Assembly (NCBI RefSeq): GCF_902167145.1
Contig: NW_023366838.1
Coordinates: forward strand, 372,001 to 436,000
Length of the DNA: 64,000 nt
Direction of reading: 5' to 3'
From: Zea mays
Taxonomy: Eukaryota > Streptophyta > Magnoliopsida > Poales > Poaceae
Shown: in pieces, positions 27,340 through 39,900 of the stretch
How the letters are laid out: every line of letters starts with the position of its first letter
Numbering within the stretch: position 1 is the first letter of the stretch
Program-made: the position numbers and the translations under genes
The notes under the pieces: generated by a model
Seen by the model: only the letters and a program-made list of their open reading frames with translations
The model's database searches: none
What the model was told of the DNA's origin: nothing

Positions 27340-30300
27340 TCAAAAATCCGTAGGTCTTAGCCTCTAGTATTATTGAAAATGGTCGCTCATGGCTATTTTC
27401 ATAAAAAATGGGGGTTGTGTGGTCATTTATCATCGACTAGAGGCTCATAAACCTCACCCCACATATGTTTCCTTGCCATAGATCACATTCTTGGTTTTCT
27501 GGTGTAGACCATTTATTGGTCAAAAACTCGTACGTGTTAGCCTTCGGTATTATTGAAAATGGTCGTTCATGGCTATTTTCGGCAAAATGGGGGTTGTGTG
27601 GCCATTGATCATCGACCAGAGGCTCGTACACCTCACCCCACATATGTTTCCTTGCCATATATCACATTCTTGGATTTCTGGTGGAGACCATTTCTTGGGC
27701 AAAAATCCGAATGTGTTAGCCTTTGGTATTTTTGAAAATGGTCATTCATGGCTATTTTCGACAAAAATGGGGGTTGTGTGGCCATTAATCTTCGACCAGA
27801 GGCTCATACACCTCACTACACATATGTTTCCTTGCCATAGATCACATTCTTGGATTTATGGTGGAGACCATTTCTTGGTCAAAAATCCATAGGTGTTAGC
27901 CTTCAGTGTCATTGAAAATGGTCGTTCATGGCTATTTTCGACAAAAAATAGGGTTGTGTGGCCATTGATCGTCGAGCAGAGGCTCATACACCTCACCCCA
28001 CATATGTTTCCTTGCCGTAGATCACATTCTTGGATTTCTGGTGGAGACCATTTCTTGGTCAAAAATCCGTAGGTGTTAGCCTTCGGTATTATTGAAAATG
28101 GTCGTTCATGGCTATTTTCGACAAAAATGGGGGTTGTGTGGCCATTGATCATCGACCAGAGGCTCATACACCTCACCCCACATATGTTTCCTTGCCATAG
28201 ATCACATTCTTGGATTTCTAGTGGAGACCATTTCTTGGTCAATAATCCGTAGGTGTTAGCCTCTAATATTATTGAAAATGGTCGCTCATGGCTATTTTCA
28301 TAAAAAATGGGGGTTGTGTGACCATTTATCATCGACTAGAGGCTCATAAACCTCACCCCACATATGTTTCCTTGCCATAGATCACATTCTTGGATTTCTG
28401 GTGGAGACCATTTCTTGGTCAAAAACTCGTACGTGTTAGCCTTCGGTATTATTGAAATTGGTCGTTCATGGCTATTTTCGGCAAAATGGGGGTTGTGTGG
28501 CCATTGATCATTGACCAGAGGCTCGTACACCTCACCCCACATATGTTTCCTTTCCATAGATCACATTCTTGGATTTCTGGTGGAGACCATTTCTTGGGCA
28601 AAAATCTGAATGTGTTAGCCTTTGGTATTTTTGAAAATGGTCATTCATGGCTATTTTCGACAAAAATGGGGGTTGTGTGGCCATTGATCTTCGACCAGAG
28701 GCTCATAGACCTCACTACACATATGTTTCCTTGCCATAGATCACATTCTTCGATTTATGGTGGAGACCATTTCTTGGTCAAAAATCCGTAGGTGATAGCC
28801 TTCAGTGTCATTGAAAATGGCCGTTCATGGCTATTTTCGACAAAAATTAGGGTTGTGTGGCCATTGATCGTCGACCAGAGGCTCATACACCTCACCCCAC
28901 ATATGTTTCCTTGCCGTAGCTCACATTCTTGGATTTCTGGTGGAGACCATTTCTTGGTCAAAAATCCGTAGGTGTTAGCCTTCAGTATTATTGAAAATGG
29001 TCGTTCATAGCTATTTTCGGCAAAAATGGGGGTTGTGTGGCCATTGATCATCGACCAGAGGCTCATACACCTCACCCCACATATGTTTCCTTGCCATAGA
29101 TCACATTCTTGGATTTCTGGTGGAGACCATTTCTTGGTCAAAAATCCGTAGGTCTTAGCCTCTAGTATTATTGAAAATGGTCGCTCATGGCTATTTTCAT
29201 AAAAAATGGGGGTTGTGTGGTCATTTATCATCGACTAGAGGCTCATAAACCTCACCCCACATATGTTTCCTTGCCATAGATCACATTCTTGGTTTTCTGG
29301 TGTAGACCATTTATTGGTCAAAAACTCGTACGTGTTAGCCTTCGGTATTATTGAAAATGGTCGTTCATGGCTATTTTCGGCAAAATGGGGGTTGTGTGGC
29401 CATTGATCATCGACCAGAGGCTCGTACACCTCACCCCACATATGTTTCCTTGCCATATATCACATTCTTGGATTTCTGGTGGAGACCATTTCTTGGGCAA
29501 AAATCCGAATGTGTTAGCCTTTGGTATTTTTGAAAATGGTCATTCATGGCTATTTTCGACAAAAATGGGGGTTGTGTGGCCATTAATCTTCGACCAGAGG
29601 CTCATACACCTCACTACACATATGTTTCCTTGCCATAGATCACATTCTTGGATTTATGGTGGAGACCATTTCTTGGTCAAAAATCCATAGGTGTTAGCCT
29701 TCAGTGTCATTGAAAATGGTCGTTCATGGCTATTTTCGACAAAAAATAGGGTTGTGTGGCCATTGATCGTCGAGCAGAGGCTCATACACCTCACCCCACA
29801 TATGTTTCCTTGCCGTAGATCACATTCTTGGATTTCTGGTGGAGACCATTTCTTGGTCAAAAATCCGTAGGTGTTAGCCTTCGGTATTATTGAAAATGGT
29901 CGTTCATGGCTATTTTCGACAAAAATGGGGGTTGTGTGGCCATTGATCATCGACCAGAGGCTCATACACCTCACCCCACATATGTTTCCTTGCCATAGAT
30001 CACATTCTTGGATTTCTAGTGGAGACCATTTCTTGGTCAATAATCCGTAGGTGTTAGCCTCTAATATTATTGAAAATGGTCGCTCATGGCTATTTTCATA
30101 AAAAATGGGGGTTGTGTGACCATTTATCATCGACTAGAGGCTCATAAACCTCACCCCACATATGTTTCCTTGCCATAGATCACATTCTTGGATTTCTGGT
30201 GGAGACCATTTCTTGGTCAAAAACTCGTACGTGTTAGCCTTCGGTATTATTGAAATTGGTCGTTCATGGCTATTTTCGGCAAAATGGGGGTTGTGTGGCC

Positions 30301-33300
30301 ATTGATCATTGACCAGAGGCTCGTACACCTCACCCCACATATGTTTCCTTTCCATAGATCACATTCTTGGATTTCTGGTGGAGACCATTTCTTGGGCAAA
30401 AATCTGAATGTGTTAGCCTTTGGTATTTTTGAAAATGGTCATTCATGGCTATTTTCGACAAAAATGGGGGTTGTGTGGCCATTGATCTTCGACCAGAGGC
30501 TCATAGACCTCACTACACATATGTTTCCTTGCCATAGATCACATTCTTCGATTTATGGTGGAGACCATTTCTTGGTCAAAAATCCGTAGGTGATAGCCTT
30601 CAGTGTCATTGAAAATGGCCGTTCATGGCTATTTTCGACAAAAATTAGGGTTGTGTGGCCATTGATCGTCGACCAGAGGCTCATACACCTCACCCCACAT
30701 ATGTTTCCTTGCCGTAGCTCACATTCTTGGATTTCTGGTGGAGACCATTTCTTGGTCAAAAATCCGTAGGTGTTAGCCTTCAGTATTATTGAAAATGGTC
30801 GTTCATAGCTATTTTCGGCAAAAATGGGGGTTGTGTGGCCATTGATCATCGACCAGAGGCTCATACACCTCACCCCACATATGTTTCCTTGCCATAGATC
30901 ACATTCTTGGATTTCTGGTGGAGACCATTTCTTGGTCAAAAATCCGTAGGTCTTAGCCTCTAGTATTATTGAAAATGGTCGCTCATGGCTATTTTCATAA
31001 AAAATGGGGGTTGTGTGGTCATTTATCATCGACTAGAGGCTCATAAACCTCACCCCACATATGTTTCCTTGCCATAGATCACATTCTTGGTTTTCTGGTG
31101 TAGACCATTTATTGGTCAAAAACTCGTACGTGTTAGCCTTCGGTATTATTGAAAATGGTCGTTCATGGCTATTTTCGGCAAAATGGGGATTGTGTGGCCA
31201 TTGATCATCGACCAGAGGCTCGTACACCTCACCCCACATATGTTTCCTTGCCATATATCACATTCTTGGATTTCTGGTGGAGACCATTTCTTGGGCAAAA
31301 ATCCGAATGTGTTAGCCTTTGGTATTTTTGAAAATGGTCATTCATGGCTATTTTCGACAAAAATGGGGGTTGTGTGGCCATTAATCTTCGACCAGAGGCT
31401 CATACACCTCACTACACATATGTTTCCTTGCCATAGATCACATTCTTGGATTTATGGTGGAGACCATTTCTTGGTCAAAAATCCATAGGTGTTAGCCTTC
31501 AGTGTCATTGAAAATGGTCGTTCATGGCTATTTTCGACAAAAAATAGGGTTGTGTGGCCATTGATCGTCGAGCAGAGGCTCATACACCTCACCCCACATA
31601 TGTTTCCTTGCCGTAGATCACATTCTTGGATTTCTGGTGGAGACCATTTCTTGGTCAAAAATCCGTAGGTGTTAGCCTTCGGTATTATTGAAAATGGTCG
31701 TTCATGGCTATTTTCGACAAAAATGGGGGTTGTGTGGCCATTGATCATCGACCAGAGGCTCATACACCTCACCCCACATATGTTTCCTTGCCATAGATCA
31801 CATTCTTGGATTTCTAGTGGAGACCATTTCTTGGTCAATAATCCGTAGGTGTTAGCCTCTAGAATTATTGAAAATGGTCGCTCATGGCTATTTTCATAAA
31901 AAATGGGGGTTGTGTGACCATTTATCATCGACTAGAGGCTCATAAACCTCACCCCACATATGTTTCCTTGCCATAGATCACATTCTTGGATTTCTGGTGG
32001 AGACCATTTCTTGGTCAAAAACTCGTACGTGTTAGCCTTTGGTATTATTGAAAATGGTCGTTCATGGCTATTTTCGGCAAAATGGGGGTTGTGTGGCCAT
32101 TGATCATTGACCAGAGGCTCGTACACCTCACCCCACATATGTTTCCTTTCCATAGATCACATTCTTGGATTTCTGGTGGAGACCATTTCTTGGGCAAAAA
32201 TCCGAATGCGTTAGCCTTTGGTATTTTTGAAAATGGTCATTCATGGCTATTTTCGACAAAAATGGGGGTTGTGTGGCCATTGATCTTCGACCAGAGGCTC
32301 ATAGACCTCACTACACATATGTTTCCTTGCCATAGATCACATTCTTCGATTTATGGTGGAGACCATTTCTTGGTCAAAAATCCGTAGGTGATAGCCTTCA
32401 GTGTCATTGAAAATGGCCGTTCATGGCTATTTTCGACAAAAATTAGGGTTGTGTGGCCATTGATCATCAACCAGAGGCTCATACACCTCACCCACATATG
32501 TTTCCTTGCCGTAGCTCACATTCTTGGATTTCTGGTGGAGACCATTTCTTGGTCAAAAATCCGTAGGTGTTAGCCTTCAGTATTATTGAAAATGGTCGTT
32601 CATAGCTATTTTCGGCAAAAATGGGGGTTGTGTGGCCATTGATCATCGACCAGAGGCTCATACACCTCACCCCACATATGTTTCCTTGCCATAGATCACA
32701 TTCTTGGATTTCTGGTGGAGACCATTTCTTGGTCAAAAATCTGTAGGTCTTAGCCTCTAGTATTATTGAAAATGGTCGCTCATGGCTATTTTCATAAAAA
32801 ATGGGGGTTGTGTGGTCATTTATCATCGACTAGAGGCTCATAAACCACACCCCACATATGTTTCCTTGCCATAGATCACATTCTTGGTTTTCTGGTGTAG
32901 ACCATTTATTGGTCAAAAACTCGTACGTGTTAGCCTTCGGTATTATTGAAAATGGTCGTTCATGGCTATTTTCGGCAAAATGGGGGTTGTGTGGCCATTG
33001 ATCATCGACCAGAGGCTCGTACACCTCACCCCACATATGTTTCCTTGCCATATATCACATTCTTGGATTTCTGGTGGAGACCATTTCTTGGGCAAAAATC
33101 CGAATGTGTTAGCCTTTGGTATTTTTGAAAATGGTCATTCATGGCTATTTTCGACAAAAATGGGGGTTGTGTGGCCATTAATCTTCGACCAGAGGCTCAT
33201 ACACCTCACTACACATATGTTTCCTTGCCATAGATCACATTCTTGGATTTATGGTGGAGACCATTTCTTGGTCAAAAATCCATAGGTGTTAGCCTTCAGT

Positions 33301-34367
33301 GTCATTGAAAATGGTCGTTCATGGCTATTTTCGACAAAAAATAGGGTTGTGTGGCCATTGATCGTCGAGCAGAGGCTCATACACCTCACCCCACATATGT
33401 TTCCTTGCCGTAGATCACATTCTTGGATTTCTGGTGGAGACCATTTCTTGGTCAAAAATCCGTAGGTGTTAGCCTTCGGTATTATTGAAAATGGTCGTTC
33501 ATGGCTATTTTCGACAAAAATGGGGGTTGTGTGGCCATTGATCATCGACCAGAGGCTCATACACCTCACCCCACATATGTTTCCTTGCCATAGATCACAT
33601 TCTTGGATTTCTAGTGGAGACCATTTCTTGGTCAATAATCCGTAGGTGTTAGCCTCTAGTATTATTGAAAATGGTCGCTCATGGCTATTTTCATAAAAAA
33701 TGGGGGTTGTGTGACCATTTATCATCGACTAGAGGCTCATAAACCTCACCCCACATATGTTTCCTTGCCATAGATCACATTCTTGGATTTCTGGTGGAGA
33801 CCATTTCTTGGTCAAAAACTCGTACGTGTTAGCCTTCGGTATTATTGAAAATGGTCGTTCATGGCTATTTTCGGCAAAATGGGGGTTGTGTGGCCATTGA
33901 TCATTGACCAGAGGCTCGTACACCTCACCCCACATATGTTTCCTTTCCATAGATCACATTCTTGGATTTCTGGTGGAGACCATTTCTTGGGCAAAAATCT
34001 GAATGTGTTAGCCTTTGGTATTTTTGAAAATGGTCATTCATGGCTATTTTCGACAAAAATGGGGGTTGTGTGGCCATTGATCTTCGACCAGAGGCTCATA
34101 GACCTCACTACACATATGTTTCCTTGCCATAGATCACATTCTTCGATTTATGGTGGAGACCATTTCTTGGTCAAAAATCCGTAGGTGTTAGCCTTCAGTA
34201 TTATTGAAAATGGTCGTTCATAGCTATTTTCGACAAAAATGGGGGTTGTGTGGCCATTGATCATCGACCAGAGGCTCATACACCTCACCCCACATATGTT
34301 TCCTTGCCATAGATCACATTCTTGGATTTCTGGTGGAGACCATTTCTTGGTCAAAAATCCGTAGGTC
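27340..34367. repeat. 10-monomer (~1.8 kb) higher-order repeat of knob180, four copies
   Basis: Four consecutive units of about 1798, 1798, 1797 and 1620 bases begin near 27340, 29138, 30937 and 32740. Each carries the same markers in order: GGTCTTAGCCTC, GGTGTAGACCATTTATTGG (near 27500, 29298, 31096, 32894), GACAAAAAATAGGG and TCATTCTTCGATTTATGG-type variants. The fourth unit lacks one monomer near 34190. The 10-mer is a doubled 5-mer: a related 5-monomer (about 899 base) period extends beyond it on both sides. Confidence 0.85.
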
Positions 34368-35931
34368 TTAGCCTCTAGTATTATTGAAAATGGTCGCTCA
34401 TGGCTATTTTCATAAAAAATGGGGGTTGTGTGGCCATTTATCATCTACTAGAGGCTCATAAACCTCACCCCTCATATGTTTCCTTGCCATAGATCACATT
34501 CTTGGATTTCTGGTGGAGACCATTTCTTGGTCAAAAACTCGGACGTGTTAGCCTTCGGTATTATTGAAAATGGTCGTTCATGGCTATTTTCGGCAAAATG
34601 GGGGTTGTGTGGCCATTGATCATCGACCAGAGGCTCGTACACCTCACCCCACATATGTTTCCTTGCCATAGATCACATTCTTGGATTTCTGGTGGAGACC
34701 ATTTCTTAGGCAAAAATCCGAATGTGTTAGCCTTTGGTATTTTTGAAAATGGTCATTCATGGTTATTTTCGACAAAAATGGGGGTTGTGTGGCCATTGAT
34801 CTTCGACCAGAGGCTCATACACCTCACTACACATATTTTTCCTTGCCATAGATCACATTCTTGGATTTATGGTGGAGACCATTTCTTGGTTAGAAATCCA
34901 TAGGTGTTAGCCTTTAGTGTCATTGAAAATGGTCGTTCATGGCTATTTTCGACAAAAATGGGGGTTGTGTGGCCATTGATCATCGACCAGAGGCTCGTAC
35001 ACTTCACCCAACATATGTTTTCTTTCCATAGATCACATTCTTGGATTTCTGGAGGAGACCATTCCTTGGTCAAAAATCTGTTGGTGTTAGCCTTCAGTAT
35101 TATTGAAAATGGTCGTTCATGGCTATTTTCGACTAAAATGGGGGTTGTGTGGCCATTTATCGTCGACCAGAGGCTCGTGCAATTCACCCCACATATGTTT
35201 CCTTGTCATAGATCACATTCTTGGATTTCTGGTGGAGACCATTTCTTGGTCAAAAATCCGTACGTGTTAGCCTTTGGTATTATTGAATATGGTCATTCAT
35301 GGCTATTTTCGACAAAAATGGGGGTTGTGTGGCCAATGATCATCGACCAAAGGCTCGTACACCTCACCCCACATATGTTTCCTTGCCATAGATCACATTC
35401 TTGGATTTCCGGTGGAGACCATTTCTTGGTCAAAAATCTGTACGTGTTAGCCTTCAGTATTATTGAAAATTGTCATTCATGGCTATTTTCGACAAAAATG
35501 GGCGTTGTGTGGCCATTGATCATCGACCAGAGGCTCGTAAACCTCACCCCACATATGTTTCCTTGCCATAGATCACATTCTTTGATTTCTGGTGGAGACC
35601 ATTTCTTGGTCAAAAATCTGAATGTTTTAGCCTTCGGTACTATTGAAAATGGTCGTTCATGGCTATTTTCGACAAAAATGGGGGTTGTGTGGCCATTGAT
35701 CTTCGACCAGAGGCTCATACACCTCACTACACATATGTTTCCTTGCCATAGATCACATTCTTGGATTTATGGTGGAGACCATTTCTTGGTCAGAAATCCG
35801 TAGGTGTTAGCCTTTAGTGTCATTGAAAATGGTCGTTCATGGCTATTTTCGACAAAAATGGGGTTTGTGTGGCCATTGATCATCGACCAAAGGCTCGTAC
35901 ACTTCACCCCACATATGTTTTCTTTCCATAG

Positions 35932-35936
35932 ATCAC
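35932..35936. repeat. Target site duplication of element 1, left copy (ATCAC)
   Basis: ATCAC directly precedes the left LTR and is repeated at 49893-49897 after the right LTR. In an intact knob monomer the same spot reads GATCACATTC, so a single 5-bp staggered integration explains both copies. Confidence 0.95.
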
Positions 35937-36605
35937 TGTTGGGGACTTGTTCTCAAATGCTATGAGTTAAGAACAAGGCAACACAAAAATTGTTAAACGT
36001 TAAAGTCCTTCGTCCTTCGAAGCATTATTTCCCTTAGGATATAATGATCTTCGGACGAAGGTTATGAAGGACGTACCTTCATCATCGCAGTACATGTTAA
36101 TGAAAAACGAAGCATATGAAACATGAGAAATAACATGAATAATTATATGACATTATTAATATATCTTTATTATATCATCATGAGTAAATAAGAACAACAT
36201 CGGATTACATTTGTACCTTCGGTTTGACAGAAGGTGGAAAGTCCAAGTGTGACGCATAAGTGAGTACAAGTCAGCGTGAACAGTACGGGGGCACTGTTCA
36301 CCTATTTATAGGCGCGGGACACAGCCCATGTAAAATTACACCCATGCCCTTTACATTTGGTAGTAATTCTATAGTAATCCACCAAGGTCTAAATAGCCTT
36401 TTCATCTTTAAGTCGGTTTCCTTTTCTGCTATCACGCCGAAGCTTTCCTGCTCACACCTTCGGCACTGTGTCAACCTTCGTATTCTTTGGGCTTCTCCCA
36501 CTGTGGTACTGATTCGAGTCCGAAGATACCTGTTCACACATTATACTCCAGAAACATCGTTAAATCATGTTTTTGAGGACCTTCGGAAGCCGAAGGCCCC
36601 CAACA
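35937..36605 (-). repeat. 3' LTR of element 1 (left)
   Basis: Starts TGTTGGGGAC and ends CCCCCAACA, 669 bases. By eye about eight substitutions separate it from the partner at 49224-49892. It contains CTATTTATAG at 36302-36311, a TATA box when read on the minus strand. Confidence 0.95.
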
Positions 36606-36616
36606 GTAGCCCCTCA
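36606..36616 (-). other. Polypurine tract of element 1
   Basis: GTAGCCCCTCA directly abuts the inner end of the left LTR; on the minus strand it is a purine-rich GAGGGGCTAC primer for plus-strand DNA synthesis. Element 2 has the matching tract at 54657-54668. Confidence 0.8.
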
Positions 36617-36912
36617 CAATATTGATTTGTTAGAATAATAAATTTAGATTGCGACATGGACGAAGGCCTTAAGCCGAAGGTCCGAAAAAACACCTTTCCT
36701 TTGCTAGAATAGCAACATTCACTGACAAGCGGGGTTTTCCAATTTTCAATGCACTGGGCGTATAAATAAGAGCATACCACGAGCTCACTTGGTACGCTTT
36801 CTTGCCATATGCTCTTGCTTACTCAATTTTTAGCTCTTGCGCACCAACACTTGCTTGGCTTTTTAAGTTTTTAAGCATCGTCTTTGAAAACAGTTTTTTA
36901 GCATTTTCGAAG
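36606..36912 (+). promoter_or_regulatory. Promoter and leader of the antisense gene, element 1
   Basis: This 307-base stretch between the left LTR and the antisense gene holds a TATA box, TATAAATA, at 36761-36768 on the plus strand, about 145 bases before the ATG at 36913. It lies inside the element, not in the LTR, so the gene has its own candidate promoter. CCGAAG/CTTCGG motifs recur here. The open frame extends upstream of the ATG through non-ATG codons, which I treat as untranslated. Confidence 0.65.
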
Positions 36913-39900
36913 ATGTCTGAAGATAAAAAGGCTGCTGTCGAGATGAAGCTGAGTCTCTCTGAAGAGAAACACCTGGGGTTTCTTGTAGCAATGTCGAAGA
37001 CCAATACGGAAAAGATCACCAAAGAGATTTTAGAAGGTTTATCTGAAGATACTGATGACAACGACAGTTATGATGTGGATAGTGGTGGTGAAGACTCCGA
37101 AGATCGCCCTTGGCGACCAAGCCATGCAGTTTTCGGCAAATCAAGTATCAAAGAAAATCATCTTGTCAACATGAGGGGAAGATATTTCCGGGACTTATCC
37201 ATTGTGAGGGCCGATGAAGGAGAGAAGACTTGTCCGTCCCCTGAGGAAAATGAAGTCGTAGTGTACCGAAGCTTTTTGAAAGCTGGGCTACGATTTCCCC
37301 TGAGCAGCTTTGTCGTAGAGGTGCTGAAGATATTTGAAATCTATCTTCACCAACTTACCCCCGAAGCAATCATAAAGATGAATATCTTCGTGTGGGCCGC
37401 GAGAAGCCAGGGTCTGGAACCTGATGCAAAAAGTTTCTGCAATATACACGAATTGTCATACGAGACAAAACCCTGGGGTAAGGAGCAGTATCACAATAAT
37501 TTCGGCTGCTACAGTTTCGTCTCTCGGTCTAGGTCAAGCTGTCCCGTGCCAACCTTTCGGAAGAGATGGCCCGGCGACTGGATGACAGAATGGTTTTATG
37601 TGAAGAATGACCTTGAAACACGGGAAGATATTAAAGGTGTAATTATGCGCCCTATTTGGCAAAGCTTCGGCCTACGGAGGCCGAAGGTTGAAATGAATCA
37701 AGCTGCCGAAGAATGCCAGAGAGCCTTCGGAGTTATTTGCTCTTTTATTGGAACGAGGGATTTGGTCCAAGAGCATATTGCCTTCAGAGTATGGCTGCTC
37801 GCGGAAAAATGGGAAATGCCGCAAGAGACCATAAAGGAAGCCGACGAAGGTGGACTTATCAGGCTGAAATATACTTTCAAGTTCGGAGATAATTTCGTTG
37901 AGCCAGATGATGACTGGCTAAAAAGCATTGAAAATGTAAGTGATGAACTACTTGGGGTTTATTCAAAGGCCGAAGATACTGCATTGTCGGCAGCCTTCGG
38001 AGGCCGGAAAAAGAAAAGACTCAACCGGGTATTTGATGCAATCGGGTTCGTCTACCCTGACTATCGTTATCCCATTCGAGGGCAGAAAAGAAAAGGCACA
38101 ACTTCTGCGAAAGAAGAAGCTGCAGCTGCTCCTAGTGAGCCAGCACCGAAAAGAAAAAGGATAAAGGTCCTCACACATCGGCCATGCTATATTGAACCAG
38201 CCTCGGTGCCTGAGTTCACCGGAGAGACCTCTTCGGCCACCGAGGCTGAAGAGCCAACCTTGCTGCCAGAAGTCACAGAACTGGCCGAAGCGCCAACAAC
38301 AACAGAATTGGAGGAACCAAAGATTTTATTACCAGAAACCAAAGAGATGGCCGAAGCGCCATCGACAGAAAAGATGGAAGAAGCAAAAGGATCAACTGAG
38401 GGATCAAAAATATCAGAAATTTTAAGTCCTTCAGTAGAAATTGAAGTAGCAAGAATTAAAAAGGGTCCAGCGGTGACTCCGAAAAGAAAAAGAATGGTCA
38501 ATGTGCTAGATGTTCTGGAGACAATTAAGTCCTCAAGCACAACTCCGAAGAAGACTGTTGAAACTTCCGAAGCGGAAACTGAAATTTTTGATACTAAAGC
38601 TCCAAAGCAACAAGCTGAGGCTGAAGCTGGGCCTTCAGAGCCCACGAAGGTAAAATCCTTGGAAACCAAGGAAGAAAAAATGACGGAGCCAATTCTTGTT
38701 GAAGAAATCAGTGCTGTTGCCCCCGAAGCATCCCCCAAAGTCCTTCATTATATTGTTCGACATGCTTCGGGGAAAAAGTTGTCTGAAAAAGAAAAGCAAG
38801 AGGCCCAGTTTTACGACCAAAAACTAAAATATCCAAAGGGGGCGTTGATATTCAACGGCAGCGGAGAAGAAGACTTCTTGTATTGTCTCCCTGACAGCAA
38901 GGAGATTTCTATCTATCGGGAGATGAGCAAGAGCTTCGGATTCCCAACACTAGAAGACGGGCTCTCGGTGTTGTCGAAAAACGAGCTGGCCGACAGTTTG
39001 GCGTACAATAGCTTAAAGGTGCAAAAAATGAGGTCTTTGTATTTTTTCTTGAGACCAAAATTTTTCGTTTGCTTAAATTTATTAACGCACACACATTTTT
39101 CTTTGCAGGGCCTTATACTTAGCAATGCCCTCATGGCCCAAAAAGATGCCGAAGACGAAGGGTGTGTTATAGCCCTGAGCAACCTTCGTCCCGAAGTAAT
39201 TGAACTAAGGAACGAAGGTCTCAAAAAAGATAAAATATTACATTCATTGATAAATAGAATAAAAGAAGACGAAGCTACTTATAAAGGTCAAGCTGAGGCT
39301 CAGAAGCGTGAAATTGAAGATCTTCGAAAACAACTAGCCAGAGCTAAAGAGGAACGCATTCTTGAAGAAACGAAGCGAGAACTTAGCGACCAATGGGCAA
39401 ATCATTTAGAAGGAACTGTTGAAGAGCTTCGTTCGTCCAAGAAAAGATGCTATAACAAATCTATGGAGTGTGTTAAGAAAATGAAAGCTAGCTTCGCCAG
39501 CGTTGGCGCATTCTCGAGCGAAGAAAACTTTACAAGAGGCAACCCTGAAGGTCCCATCGAATGGATTAATCACGAAGCTGAGGCCTTTGAGGAAATTTTA
39601 AATAGCCGCGGAGACATATGTGCTTTTTCGGGTGCCAGGGGGATTGCCACCATTTTGGAGAAAAAGGGCTGCAAGCATGTAAAGATTTTAGCGCAATCTG
39701 AAGCTACCTGGTCCTTCGAAGATGCAAAAGATCCTTCAGCCGAAGCTAGCATGGTTGGTGGAAAATTTTTCACCGATGTCTGGGACAATGGTGGTCGAGA
39801 AATGGCCCGAGAAATTATCCAAAAAAGCGAAAAGGGCATCCATGATGCTAGAAAAGTAGCAGAGGCTGCTGAGAAAAGCGCAGAGCCCGAAGGGCAAATA

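Larger units (their letters stand above)
1..35936. repeat. Maize knob 180-bp satellite array, segment 1
   Basis: About 200 head-to-tail copies of a 180-bp monomer, recognisable from blocks such as GGTGGAGACCATTTCTTGG, GACAAAAATGGGGGTTGTG and CACATATGTTTCCTTGCCAT recurring every 180 bases. I recognise this as knob180, the main satellite of maize heterochromatic knobs, which can act as neocentromeres in meiotic drive. Monomers are the same orientation throughout and differ by scattered substitutions and rare indels. The long apparent reading frames on both strands follow from a 60-codon period and are not genes. The array runs off the left edge and stops at the element 1 insertion. It contains no recognisable 350-bp TR-1 knob repeat. 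Confidence 0.97.

Noticed and set aside
34904..35803. A 299-codon open frame (and dozens of 60-240 codon frames) in the satellite as protein-coding genes
   Set aside because: They are successive readings of the 180-bp knob monomer, present on both strands, beginning and ending at random variants; no known protein resemblance.
36802..36912. Extending the antisense gene's start upstream to the TTG at 36802
   Set aside because: It would need a non-ATG start very close to the TATA box; the ATG at 36913 is the first usable start and aligns with the layout in element 2.
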